A stretch of DNA of 64,000 nt from Solirubrobacter deserti. Its GTDB lineage: Bacteria; Actinomycetota; Thermoleophilia; Solirubrobacterales; Solirubrobacteraceae. Both the position numbers and the translations under genes were made by a program. Of this stretch, positions 42,255 through 49,849 are shown piece after piece. A model generated the notes under the pieces. That model saw only the letters and a program-made list of their open reading frames with translations, ran no database searches and had not been told where the DNA came from. The stretch's first letter is position 1. Each line of letters begins with the position of its first letter. The stretch covers positions 21,842 through 85,841 of the forward strand of contig NZ_JAPCID010000032.1 of NCBI RefSeq assembly GCF_027587175.1, in the 5' to 3' direction.

Positions 42255-42826
42255 CGTGTCCTCTTCAGTCCGGGTTCGATCGTGCGAATCAGCAGCTCGG
42301 CGGTGCGCTCGGCGCTCATCGCGCCCGTGCGCAGCCACCAGCGGCCCAAGGCTTCGGCGGCGCCGAAGATCGCCACCGACAACGGCTCCACCGCGCGGCT
42401 CTCCGTGCGCGACGCCAGCGCGGCCGTGACCATCGCCTCCATCCCGTCGCGGTACTCGGTCACGCGCGCGGCGATCTCGCCGCCCGACGGCAGCGAGTCG
42501 TCGTGCAGCATCAGCCAGGCGTCGCGGTCCGCGTCCAGGAAGCCGAAGAAGGCGTGGATGCCGTCGCGCAGCGCCTCGGCGGCGTCGGAGGCGTTCGAGA
42601 CCGCGGACACGACGTGCTCGGTCAGGGCGTCCGCGGCGGGCTTCATGCAGGCCAGGAACAGCTGTTCCTTGTTGCCGAAGTAGTTGTAGAGCAGCGGCTT
42701 GGTGACGCCGACCGCGGCCGCGACCTGGTCCATCGTCACGGCCGCGTACCCGTGCGCCGCGAACAGCGCACGCGCCTGGTCGAGCGTCTGCTGCTCCCGC
42801 TCGGCGCGGGGCAGACGCGTTCTCAT
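42251..42826 (-). CDS. TetR-family regulator, probable repressor of the beta-oxidation operon
   Basis: A 191-residue protein starting at ATG 42826. The N-terminal helix-turn-helix reads ARALFAAHGYAAVTMDQVAAAVGVTKPLLYNYFGNKEQLF, canonical for TetR. The C-terminal ligand domain is helical and includes DADRDAWLMLHDDSLP. It is the second gene of the operon, overlapping genes on both sides by 4 bases. The large palindrome in front of the operon is the obvious candidate operator, with acyl-CoA as a likely inducer (inference by analogy with FadR-type TetR proteins). Confidence 0.88.
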   Translation of the reverse strand: MRTRLPRAEREQQTLDQARALFAAHGYAAVTMDQVAAAVGVTKPLLYNYFGNKEQLFLACMKPAADALTEHVVSAVSNASDAAEALRDGIHAFFGFLDADRDAWLMLHDDSLPSGGEIAARVTEYRDGMEAMVTAALASRTESRAVEPLSVAIFGAAEALGRWWLRTGAMSAERTAELLIRTIEPGLKRTR

Positions 42827-44721
42827 GCCGGAACTTGCTCCTGCTCGTCGGCCACCAAGCGCGCGTCGCCGAGCGCGGTCTCCGGCACGCCGAACGCGTC
42901 GACGAGGTCGCGCACGTGCGGGCGCAGCTCGCCGCACAGCGTGTTGACGGCCTTCACGACGCCCTTCGAACGCGTCGCCGACAGCCGGCCGTGCTCCTGG
43001 AAGTAGCCGCGCTCGGCCTCGATCACCGACAACGCGTAGAGCGTGCACAGCTTGCTCAGCAGCGCGTTGCCCTTCGCCGCCTCGACGAACGACTCGAGGA
43101 TCACGAGATCCACCCACGAGCGGGCGACGTCGAGCACGTGGTCCTGCGTGTCCACGAGGACGTCGAACGGGTCGCGCTTGGCGTCGATGCCGCCCTTCAG
43201 CCGCCGCGCCGCGCCGGCGAGCAGGTGCTCGTGGCGCCAGCGGAACAGGTCCAGCTGCGTCTTGTGGGCGAGCAGGTCGGCGTCGTCGTCGCGGCCGGGG
43301 AGCAGCGAGTCGGCAAGCTTGCGCAGCGGCACGCGCTCGCTCAGCACGCTCAGCGCCTGGCCGGCCACGAACTGCGCCATGCCGAGCTTGTCGAGCTCCC
43401 CGAACGCGTCCTTGTAGTCCGTGAGCAGGTTCTTGGCCGCGAGCTGCAGCAGGATCGTGTTGTCGCCCTCGAAGGTCGTGAACACGTCCGTGTCGGCCTT
43501 CAGCGACGCGAAGCGGCTGGAGCGCAGATAGCCCGCGCCGCCGCACGCCTCGCGGCAGCCCTGGATCGTGTCCGTCGCGTGCCAGGTCGCGATCGCCTTC
43601 ACGCCCGCGGCCAGCGTCTCCAGCTCACGGCGCTCGCGCTCGGGCGCGTCCTCGTTGGTGAACACCGCGTGCAGGTCCTCGACCAGGCGCAGCTGCGTGA
43701 ACGACAGCGCGTACGTCTTGGCCAGCGGCACCAGCAGGCGCCGCTGGTGCGTGCGGTAGTCCATCAGCAGCGCTTCCTCGTCGCCGCCGGGCGGGCCGAA
43801 CTGGCGCCGCTCCAGCGCGCGCCGGACCGCGATCGTCAGCGCGACCTTGGACGCGCTGATGGACGCGCCGCCGACGCTGATGCGGCCCTGAATCAGGGTC
43901 CCGAGCATCGTGAAGAAGCGCCGGGTCGGGTTCTCGATCGGGCTGAAGTAGGTGCCGTCCGCGTGCACCTGCGCGAGCTTGTCGAGCAGGTTCTCGCGCG
44001 GGACGCGGACGTTGTCGAACCACAGGCGGCCGTTGTCGACGCCGTTGAGGCCGAGCTTGGCGCCGCAGTCCTCGATCCGCACGCCGTCGCACGGCTCGCC
44101 GTCCTCGTCACGGATGGGGACGAGCAGCGCGTGCACGCCGCGCTCCTCGCCGCCGGTGATCAGCTGTGCGAAGACGACCGCCAGCCGGCCGTCGCGGGCG
44201 GCGTTGCCGATGTAGTCCTTGCGCGCGTCGTCGTCGGGCGTGTTGACGACGAACTCCTGCGTCTGCGGATCGTAGGTCGCGGTCGTGCGCAGCGCCTGCA
44301 CGTTGGAGCCGTGGCCGGTCTCCGTCATCGCGTAGCACCCGGGCAGGTCCATCGCGCCGACGTCGCGTAGGTAGCGCGCGTGGTGCTTCTCGGTGCCGAG
44401 GTGCAGGATCGCGCCGCCGAACAGGCCGAACTGGACGCCGCACTTGACCAGCAGGGACAGGTCGCCCATCGCGAGCGTCTCGAACGCGGTCACACCCGCA
44501 CCCGGATCGTTCTTGCCGCCGTACTCGACGGGATAGCCGATCGCGGTGTCGCCCTCGGACGCGAGCTCCTTGGTCCACTCGAGCACGCGAGCGCGGTGTT
44601 CCTCGATCGGCAGGTCGTCGGCGGGTTCGTTGCCCGGCTGCGACAGCCACCACCGCACCCGCTCGCGGGTCGCCGTGTGGGGGCCGTCGAGCAGGGCGCG
44701 CAGGGTTTCGGCGGTGCTCAT
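42823..44721 (-). CDS. Acyl-CoA oxidase/dehydrogenase family protein
   Basis: A 632-residue flavoprotein, longer than ordinary acyl-CoA dehydrogenases (about 380-400) and like acyl-CoA oxidases. CYAMTETGHGSNVQALRTTATYD is the oxidase-type flavin/substrate motif, and TTFEGDNTILLQLAAKNLL near residue 445 matches acyl-CoA oxidases, including the catalytic glutamate region. It introduces the trans-2 double bond, passing electrons to oxygen or to an unknown acceptor. It is the first gene of the operon and lies 11 bases from the palindrome. Confidence 0.9.
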   Translation of the reverse strand: MSTAETLRALLDGPHTATRERVRWWLSQPGNEPADDLPIEEHRARVLEWTKELASEGDTAIGYPVEYGGKNDPGAGVTAFETLAMGDLSLLVKCGVQFGLFGGAILHLGTEKHHARYLRDVGAMDLPGCYAMTETGHGSNVQALRTTATYDPQTQEFVVNTPDDDARKDYIGNAARDGRLAVVFAQLITGGEERGVHALLVPIRDEDGEPCDGVRIEDCGAKLGLNGVDNGRLWFDNVRVPRENLLDKLAQVHADGTYFSPIENPTRRFFTMLGTLIQGRISVGGASISASKVALTIAVRRALERRQFGPPGGDEEALLMDYRTHQRRLLVPLAKTYALSFTQLRLVEDLHAVFTNEDAPERERRELETLAAGVKAIATWHATDTIQGCREACGGAGYLRSSRFASLKADTDVFTTFEGDNTILLQLAAKNLLTDYKDAFGELDKLGMAQFVAGQALSVLSERVPLRKLADSLLPGRDDDADLLAHKTQLDLFRWRHEHLLAGAARRLKGGIDAKRDPFDVLVDTQDHVLDVARSWVDLVILESFVEAAKGNALLSKLCTLYALSVIEAERGYFQEHGRLSATRSKGVVKAVNTLCGELRPHVRDLVDAFGVPETALGDARLVADEQEQVPA

Positions 44722-44732
44722 GCCTCTAGGGT

Positions 44733-44760
44733 TACCCGCCTATAAATTTATAGGCCGGTA
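44733..44760. promoter_or_regulatory. 28-base palindrome, candidate TetR operator of the beta-oxidation operon
   Basis: The core GCCTATAAATTTATAGGC (44738-44755) is a perfect 18-base palindrome. Four more base pairs match on each side after one mismatch. It is strikingly AT-rich for this genome. It covers the only region where a promoter for the minus-strand operon could lie, and it is also directly upstream of the divergent subtilase gene, so it may control both. Confidence 0.75.
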
Positions 44761-44827
44761 TGTGTGCGCACCCGCACATCCTCGGGATCGCTCAAGTCGC
44801 GTCCGGCGGATGCCGAAAGACCTCTTG

Positions 44828-46444
44828 ATGCGCTTCCCGCTCGCCCTCCTTGCGCTGCTTTTGGCCGCACCCGCCACCGCCCACGCCGCTGAGGGCGACA
44901 TCATCGTGACCCGCGAGCCCGGCACGACCGCCGCGGAGGTCCGCCAGGACGCCGACGTCGCGCTCGTCAAGCCGCTCGGCATCGAGCACACGGAACTGGT
45001 CGAGCCGCGCGACGGCGACGTCGCCGGGGCGCTCGCCGAACTGCGCGCCGACGAGGACGTGGTCTTCGCCGAGCCCGACAGCGTCGTCTCGATCTCGGCG
45101 CTCGTCGCCCCGGACGACCTGCTCTTCAGCGCCCTGTGGGGCCTGCGCAACATCTTCGCCGTCGACGTGTGGGCGCGCACCGAGGGCGCCGACGTGCGCG
45201 TCGGCGTCGTCGACACCGGTGTCGACGGCACCCACGAGGACCTCGCCGGCCAGGTCGTCGGCGGCTACGACTTCGTCTCGCGCGACGCCGTCGCGCAGGA
45301 CGGGCACGGCCACGGCACGCACGTCGCCGGCACGATCGCCGCGCGCGGCCGCAACGGCCTCGGCGTGATCGGCGTCGCTCCGGCGGCCAAGATCGTCCCG
45401 CTGCGCGCGCTCGGCAACGACGGCAACGGCTACATGAGCGACATCGCCGCCGCGTTCGACTACGCGGGCGACCAGGGCCTGAAGATCGTCAACGCGTCGC
45501 TCGGCGGCGGCTACGCGCGCGTGCTGGAGACCGTGATCGGGTCGCACCCGAACACCCTCTACGTCGTCGCGGCCGGCAACGCGGGCCAGGACAACGACAA
45601 TCGCACCACCGCGAGCTACCCGTGCGCGCTGCCGCAGGCGAACATCGTCTGCGTGGCGGCCAACGACAGCCGCGACCGGATCGCCTCCTTCTCCAACTAC
45701 GGCGCGCAGACCGTCGACATCGCCGCCCCCGGCGTGGGCGTGCGCTCGACCGTGCCGGGCAACCGCTACGAGTCGATGAACGGCACCTCGATGGCTTCGC
45801 CCCACGTCGCCGGCGCAGCCGCGCTGGCGCTCGCCGCCAACCCGTCGGCGACGGCCGCCCAGCTCAAGTGGGCGCTCCTGGGCTCGGTCGACGCCGCTCC
45901 CTCCTTCACCGGCAAGTCGCTGACCGCGGGCCGCCTCAACGCGCCGGCCGCGGTCGCCGCGATCACCGGCACGCTGCCCACCGCGCCGGCGACGGTCGCG
46001 CCCGTGGCGCCGCCGGCCGAGCCCGCTCCGTCCGAAGCCGTTCCGACGCCCGAGGCCCCCGTCTCCCCGGCGCCCGAGACACCCGTCGCTCCGGCGGACC
46101 CGGCGCCGGCCGCGCCCGCTCCGCCCGCGAGCCCGGGCGCCGACGCGCCGCCCGTCACGATGGCGCCGCGGCTGAGCGGACTCGCGGTCGCCGGCACGCT
46201 CAAGCGCGCCAGCGGCAGGCTGCGCGTGTCGTTCCAGCTCAACCTGCCCGCCACGGTGCGCTTCACCGTCACGGCCAAGGGCAAGCGCGTCGCCACCTGG
46301 ACGCGCAAGGGCCAGGGCGGCGGCAACCACTTCACGCTCACGCGCCGGCTGCCGACCGGCAAGACCCTCAAGCGCGGCAGCTACAAGCTGGCGGTGTCGC
46401 TCAGCGCAACCGCGCAGGCGTCCGCTTCGCTCCGCGTCCGGTGA
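44828..46444 (+). CDS. Secreted subtilisin-like serine protease (S8)
   Basis: A 538-residue protein counted from ATG 44828, whose first 20 residues (MRFPLALLALLLAAPATAHA) are a signal peptide; ATG 44810 is possible. An inhibitor-type propeptide follows (about 22-95). The catalytic triad is D129 (VVDTGVDG), H162 (HGTHVAG) and S321 (NGTSMASPH). A Pro/Ala/Glu-rich linker of about 65 residues leads to a C-terminal beta-sandwich domain (about 455-538) similar in style to those on other secreted proteins here. It is a secreted protease with an anchor or adhesion-like tail domain. Confidence 0.9.
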   Translation: MRFPLALLALLLAAPATAHAAEGDIIVTREPGTTAAEVRQDADVALVKPLGIEHTELVEPRDGDVAGALAELRADEDVVFAEPDSVVSISALVAPDDLLFSALWGLRNIFAVDVWARTEGADVRVGVVDTGVDGTHEDLAGQVVGGYDFVSRDAVAQDGHGHGTHVAGTIAARGRNGLGVIGVAPAAKIVPLRALGNDGNGYMSDIAAAFDYAGDQGLKIVNASLGGGYARVLETVIGSHPNTLYVVAAGNAGQDNDNRTTASYPCALPQANIVCVAANDSRDRIASFSNYGAQTVDIAAPGVGVRSTVPGNRYESMNGTSMASPHVAGAAALALAANPSATAAQLKWALLGSVDAAPSFTGKSLTAGRLNAPAAVAAITGTLPTAPATVAPVAPPAEPAPSEAVPTPEAPVSPAPETPVAPADPAPAAPAPPASPGADAPPVTMAPRLSGLAVAGTLKRASGRLRVSFQLNLPATVRFTVTAKGKRVATWTRKGQGGGNHFTLTRRLPTGKTLKRGSYKLAVSLSATAQASASLRVR

Positions 46445-46697
46445 TCCGGCGCGGCAGCGGGACCGGGGACAGCCTGTCCGCGGCCGCGCCGGCGAACGCC
46501 CGGGGCTCGAGCTTGCCCGCCAGCCCGATCAGCTCGTGCCGTTCGGCGGGCGTGAGCTTGTGCGCGCGCCGCACCAGCTGAGCAGCGCGGCGGCGCTCGG
46601 GAGGAGTGAGCGCGCCAAGATGACGGCGGGCGAGCAGCGCGAGCTGCAGGATCGCGATGACCTTGAACAGCGGCAGGCGGCGGACGAGGCTGAGCAT
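46401..46697 (-). CDS. Conserved small hypothetical protein
   Basis: A 98-residue basic protein: a hydrophobic N-terminal segment (LPLFKVIAILQLALLARRHL), then two LTP-xER repeats (LTPPERRRAAQLVRR and LTPAERHELIGLAGK), then EPRAFAGAAADRLSPVPLP. I recall similar sequences in related actinobacteria but know no function. A TAGCCT box ends 8 bases before ATG 46697. The last 44 bases overlap the end of the subtilase gene on the other strand. Confidence 0.65.
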   Translation of the reverse strand: MLSLVRRLPLFKVIAILQLALLARRHLGALTPPERRRAAQLVRRAHKLTPAERHELIGLAGKLEPRAFAGAAADRLSPVPLPRRITGRGAKRTPARLR

Positions 46698-46705
46698 CGA
46701 GGCCG

Positions 46706-46711
46706 AGGCTA
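46706..46711 (-). promoter_or_regulatory. TAGCCT -10 box with leaderless spacing
   Basis: On the minus strand TAGCCT ends 8 bases before ATG 46697; no ribosome-binding sequence intervenes. Confidence 0.45.
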
Positions 46712-46757
46712 CCCAGCTCAAGTACGCCGCAGCCAAGCCGATCACCCGGAAGGCTCC

Positions 46758-47906
46758 ATGCTCGCCGTGCCCCCATCGCCGCTGCCGTCGCTCGCGCTGC
46801 TGCCCGAGGCCGCCGTCGTACTCGCGCCGGGTGGGCTCGTGCTCGTGTCCAGCCCGCCGGCCGACGAGCTGTTCCGCTGCACGCCGGTCGGCCGCTCGCT
46901 GGCGGATCTCGTCACCGACCCGGCGCGGCTGTGGGCGGCGGTCGAGGGGCTCGCGGCGGGCGCGCACGTCGCGGCGGTGCCGCTGGAGGGCGTGCGCGCG
47001 GACGGCGTGCCGTTCGGCCTGGACGCGAGCGTGCGCGTGCTCGAAGGCGGCGGCGTCTTGTGCGTCTTGCGCGAGCTCGACACGCAGATCACGACGTCGC
47101 TGGAAGCCGCCTTTGACCACATGCCGATCGGCATGGCGCTGTTCAACGCGGACGGGCAGGTCGTGCGGCTGAACCCGGCGATGTGCGCGCTGCTGGGTCG
47201 CCCGGCCGAGGAGGTGCTCGGCGTGCGCGACCAGGAGTTCACGCACGAGGACGACCGTGCCGCGGACGTCGACGCCGCGTGGCGGATCCTGCGCGGGGAG
47301 ATGCACAGCTGGCAGTGCGAGAAGCGCTACGTGCGCCCGGACGGCGAGATCGTGTGGACGTTCGCGAACCTCACGTTCGTACGCGACGAGTACGGACGCC
47401 CGCTGTGCTGGGTCGGCCAGTTCCAGGACATCACCGAGCTGCGCCGGCTCGCCTCGCGCGACCCGCTGACCGACGCGCTCAACCGGCGTGCGTTCGACGC
47501 CGAGCTGTCGCGCTGCCCGGCGGGCGCGCTGCTGCTGCTCGACCTCGACGGCTTCAAGGACATCAACGACGTCCACGGTCACGAGGCCGGCGACGAGGTC
47601 CTGCGCGGGATCGCGGGCGTGGTCGGCGGGCGCCTACGCCGCGACGACGTGCTCGCCCGTCTCGGTGGCGACGAGTTCGCCGTGCTGCTCCCGCGCTGCC
47701 CGATGGACGAGGCTGCGAGCGTGGGCGCGGACCTGCTCGCGCTGATCGCCGCGCGCCGCTTCGAGTTCGACGGCGTCGAGCGCGGCGTGACGGCCTCCAT
47801 CGGGATCGCGCCCGTCGGTGCCGACACACTCGCGGCGGCCGATCGCGCCATGTACGACGCGAAGGCCGTCGGCGGCGGCCGCGTGCGGATTCACCGCGCG
47901 CTGTAG
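46758..47906 (+). CDS. PAS-PAS-GGDEF diguanylate cyclase
   Basis: A 382-residue cytoplasmic protein from ATG 46758, with GGAAGG 4 bases upstream. Residues 8-110 are a short, degenerate PAS-like region. Residues 115-235 are a clear PAS/PAC domain (FDHMPIGMALFNADGQVVRLNPA ... YVRPDGEIVWT ... VGQFQDITE). Residues 240-380 form a GGDEF domain with RDPLTDALNRRAF, LLLDLDGFKDIND and an intact LGGDEFAVLL, so it should make cyclic di-GMP. No upstream RxxD inhibitory site is obvious. Its end overlaps the convergent protease gene by 16 bases. Confidence 0.92.
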   Translation: MLAVPPSPLPSLALLPEAAVVLAPGGLVLVSSPPADELFRCTPVGRSLADLVTDPARLWAAVEGLAAGAHVAAVPLEGVRADGVPFGLDASVRVLEGGGVLCVLRELDTQITTSLEAAFDHMPIGMALFNADGQVVRLNPAMCALLGRPAEEVLGVRDQEFTHEDDRAADVDAAWRILRGEMHSWQCEKRYVRPDGEIVWTFANLTFVRDEYGRPLCWVGQFQDITELRRLASRDPLTDALNRRAFDAELSRCPAGALLLLDLDGFKDINDVHGHEAGDEVLRGIAGVVGGRLRRDDVLARLGGDEFAVLLPRCPMDEAASVGADLLALIAARRFEFDGVERGVTASIGIAPVGADTLAAADRAMYDAKAVGGGRVRIHRAL

Positions 47907-48808
47907 TCCGACCAGCCGCCGGCCGTGCGGGCCGTGATGACGCACGTGCGCTGGCTGCCGCGGCCGGTCCAGCGGGCGCGGACCTTCGCTCCCGCCGGGC
48001 CCCAGCGGCCGCGGTCGCAGCGGCCGGCGGGCGTGACGCGCGGCGTGCGGATCGCGTACGGCGCGAGGCGCTCGGGCAGTGGGCCGGTCAGCAGCGCGAG
48101 GTGCGGGAGCACCCGCTCGGCGACGTCGGCCGGGCCCTCTCCGCACAGGCGCCGCTGCGTCTCGCCGCCCCAGCTGACGACGCCCGCCTGCTGGAGCACG
48201 CCTTCGCGCGTCACCAGCACCGGGCTGCCGCTGTCGCCGGGGCAGGCCTGGGCCTTGTTGGCCGTCGGGTCCTGCGTGCACAGGTGCAGCGAGGGCGCCA
48301 GCAGCCGCTTGAAGTAGCCCTTGCAGGTGGCGGCGGGCAGGACCTGCTGGTTGGCGGAGCGGGGCGCGTCGGACACGTCGCTCGCGGGGCCGGTCATGCC
48401 GCGCCCGATCGTGACCGTCGCCTCGCCGTCGGCGGGCGCCGTGGTGGCCAGCGGCAGCGGCGCGACGTCGGTGACCGGCCGGCGCAGCACGATCACGGCC
48501 ACGTCGCGGACGGCGGCCGACGCGTTGACGTCCTCGGGCGCGACCGGGCTCGGGATGACCCGGTAGCGCTCGGAGAAGTAGGTCCCGCGCCACGCGCGAG
48601 CGCGCCCGCCGACGATCACGCGGAAGCTCCCGGGCCGCGCGCCCTGGACGCAGTGCGCCGCCGTGAGCACCCGATCGGGGGCGATCAGGCTGCCGCCACA
48701 GAAGTGGCCGCCCTGGCTCAGTGACACGAACGCCGGCAGTTCGGCGGGGGTGCCGTGGAAGATCGACGCGGAGGCGAGCAGGACGCTGGCGAGCATGAGA
48801 TCCGCCAT
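47891..48808 (-). CDS. Secreted trypsin-like serine protease (S1A)
   Basis: A 305-residue protein with a short signal peptide (about 1-15). Catalytic triad: H52 in LTAAHC, D102 in RDVAVIVL and S193 in CPGDSGSPV. Disulphide-capable cysteines flank the histidine and serine as in chymotrypsin-like enzymes. The last 70 residues form an extra small domain containing paired cysteines (AGRCDRG, QRTCVITAR). The start codon is only 9 bases from that of the divergent DtxR-family gene. Confidence 0.88.
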   Translation of the reverse strand: MADLMLASVLLASASIFHGTPAELPAFVSLSQGGHFCGGSLIAPDRVLTAAHCVQGARPGSFRVIVGGRARAWRGTYFSERYRVIPSPVAPEDVNASAAVRDVAVIVLRRPVTDVAPLPLATTAPADGEATVTIGRGMTGPASDVSDAPRSANQQVLPAATCKGYFKRLLAPSLHLCTQDPTANKAQACPGDSGSPVLVTREGVLQQAGVVSWGGETQRRLCGEGPADVAERVLPHLALLTGPLPERLAPYAIRTPRVTPAGRCDRGRWGPAGAKVRARWTGRGSQRTCVITARTAGGWSDYSAR

Positions 48809-48817
48809 CCTAGGGGC

Positions 48818-49483
48818 ATGGGGTCGCGGCCGTCCGAAGCCATCGAGGACTATGCGAAGGCGATCTATTCGCTCTGCCGGCAGGGCGACGGCGTCGCGAC
48901 CACGAACGCGCTCGCCGACCGGCTGGGCGTGACGCCCGCGTCGGTGTCGGCGATGGTCAAGAAGCTCGACGAGCGCGGGCTGGTGCGGCACATCCGCTAC
49001 AAGGGCGTCGCACTCACGCCCGACGGCGAGCGGGTCGCGCTGGAGATCATGCGCCACCACCGCCTGCTCGAAACCTACCTGGCCGAGCACCTCGGCGTGC
49101 CGTGGGACCGCGTGCACGAGGAGGCCGAGGCGCTCGAGCACGTGCTGTCCGAGTACCTGGAGGCCAAGATCGCCGCCAAGCTCGGCCACCCGACCCACGA
49201 CCCGCACGGGGACCCGATCCCGTCCGTGGACCTGGAGATCGCCGAGGACGAGTCCACCCGGCTGTCGGCGCTGGAGCCGGGCGACCGGGGCGTGTTCGTG
49301 CGCGTCAGCGACTCCGATCCCGCGATGCTGCGCTACCTGGACGAGCGCGGCGTGGCGCTGGGCGACGAGCTCGAGGTGGTCGAGCGCCAGCCCTTCGACG
49401 GCCCGCTGACCGTGCGCTTCGGCGAGCGCGAGCACGTGCTGGGCGGCACGCTCGCCCACGCCATGCACATCGAACGCGCCTGA
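48818..49483 (+). CDS. DtxR/MntR/IdeR-family metal-dependent regulator
   Basis: A 221-residue protein. The N-terminal winged helix is EDYAKAIYSLCRQGDGVATTNALADRLGVTPASVSAMVKKLDERGLV. The dimerisation/metal domain has MRHHRLLETYLAEHLGVPWDRVHEEAEALEHVLSEYLEAKI with the expected His/Glu ligands, followed by HPTHDPHGDPIP. An SH3-like FeoA domain forms the end (about 145-221). It represses metal-uptake genes when loaded with Fe or Mn. It precedes the copper operon but has different operators, so direct control of that operon is not implied. Confidence 0.9.
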   Translation: MGSRPSEAIEDYAKAIYSLCRQGDGVATTNALADRLGVTPASVSAMVKKLDERGLVRHIRYKGVALTPDGERVALEIMRHHRLLETYLAEHLGVPWDRVHEEAEALEHVLSEYLEAKIAAKLGHPTHDPHGDPIPSVDLEIAEDESTRLSALEPGDRGVFVRVSDSDPAMLRYLDERGVALGDELEVVERQPFDGPLTVRFGEREHVLGGTLAHAMHIERA

Positions 49484-49495
49484 CGGAGCGAACGT

Positions 49496-49528
49496 TTTCC
49501 TAAAGAGGGACTGTCCCTCTTTAGGAAA
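49496..49528. repeat. Perfect 15-base inverted repeat with 3-base loop, REP-like or terminator
   Basis: Arms TTTCCTAAAGAGGGA and TCCCTCTTTAGGAAA are separated by CTG. The hairpin lies 12 bases after the DtxR-family stop. The symmetric GGGA-ctg-TCCC core inside A/T-rich flanks resembles REP elements mobilised by RAYT transposases in other genomes, but I cannot check for further copies. There is no T-run after it, so it is not a classical terminator, although it may act as one. Confidence 0.65.
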
Positions 49529-49550
49529 CGGTACGGTCAGCCGTACCACA

Positions 49551-49569
49551 TATACCCCTAGGGGGTTTA
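49551..49569. promoter_or_regulatory. CsoR-like copper operator, site 1
   Basis: TATACCCCTAGGGGGTTTA contains the TACCC...GGGT(A/T) inverted repeat with G-tracts typical of CsoR operators. It is 68 bases before the copZ start. No csoR gene lies within the window. Confidence 0.6.
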
Positions 49570-49587
49570 TTCTTCCGTCTCAGCCGC

Positions 49588-49608
49588 CGATACCCCAGGG
49601 TGGTATCG
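49588..49608. promoter_or_regulatory. CsoR-like copper operator, site 2
   Basis: CGATACC and GGTATCG are perfect 7-base arms around CCAGGGT, again with the TACC...GGTA form. It lies 29 bases before the copZ start, close to the ribosome site AAGGA (49624-49628), so a bound repressor would block the operon promoter. Confidence 0.6.
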
Positions 49609-49636
49609 TGAGGATCGAGACGGAAGGACGTTGGCC

Positions 49637-49849
49637 ATGAACCAGGACAATCTCATCTATCGCGTCGAAGGCATGAGCTGCAACCACTGCGTGGTCGCCG
49701 TGAGCGGTGAAGTGGGCCGCGTGGCGGGCGTCAGCTCGGTCGACGTCGACCTCGAGACGAAGCTCGTGCGCGTGAGCGGCACGGGCGTCGACGACGCGGC
49801 CGTCGTGGCCGCGATCGACGAGGCCGGCTACGACGCGGTTGCGGCGTGA
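49637..49849 (+). CDS. copZ: CopZ-type copper chaperone
   Basis: A 70-residue heavy-metal-associated domain with the copper-binding MSCNHC motif (C15 and C18). It ferries Cu(I) to the CopA pump. ATG 49637 is preferred because AAGGA lies 8 bases upstream; TTG 49631 would leave only 2 bases. The stop overlaps the next start (GTGA). It is the first gene of a three-gene copper operon. Confidence 0.92.
   Translation: MNQDNLIYRVEGMSCNHCVVAVSGEVGRVAGVSSVDVDLETKLVRVSGTGVDDAAVVAAIDEAGYDAVAA

Noticed and set aside
49530..49547. Second small hairpin (GGTACGG/CCGTACC) next to the REP-like repeat
   Set aside because: Seven base pairs in a regulatory region are weak evidence and could be chance; no function assigned.
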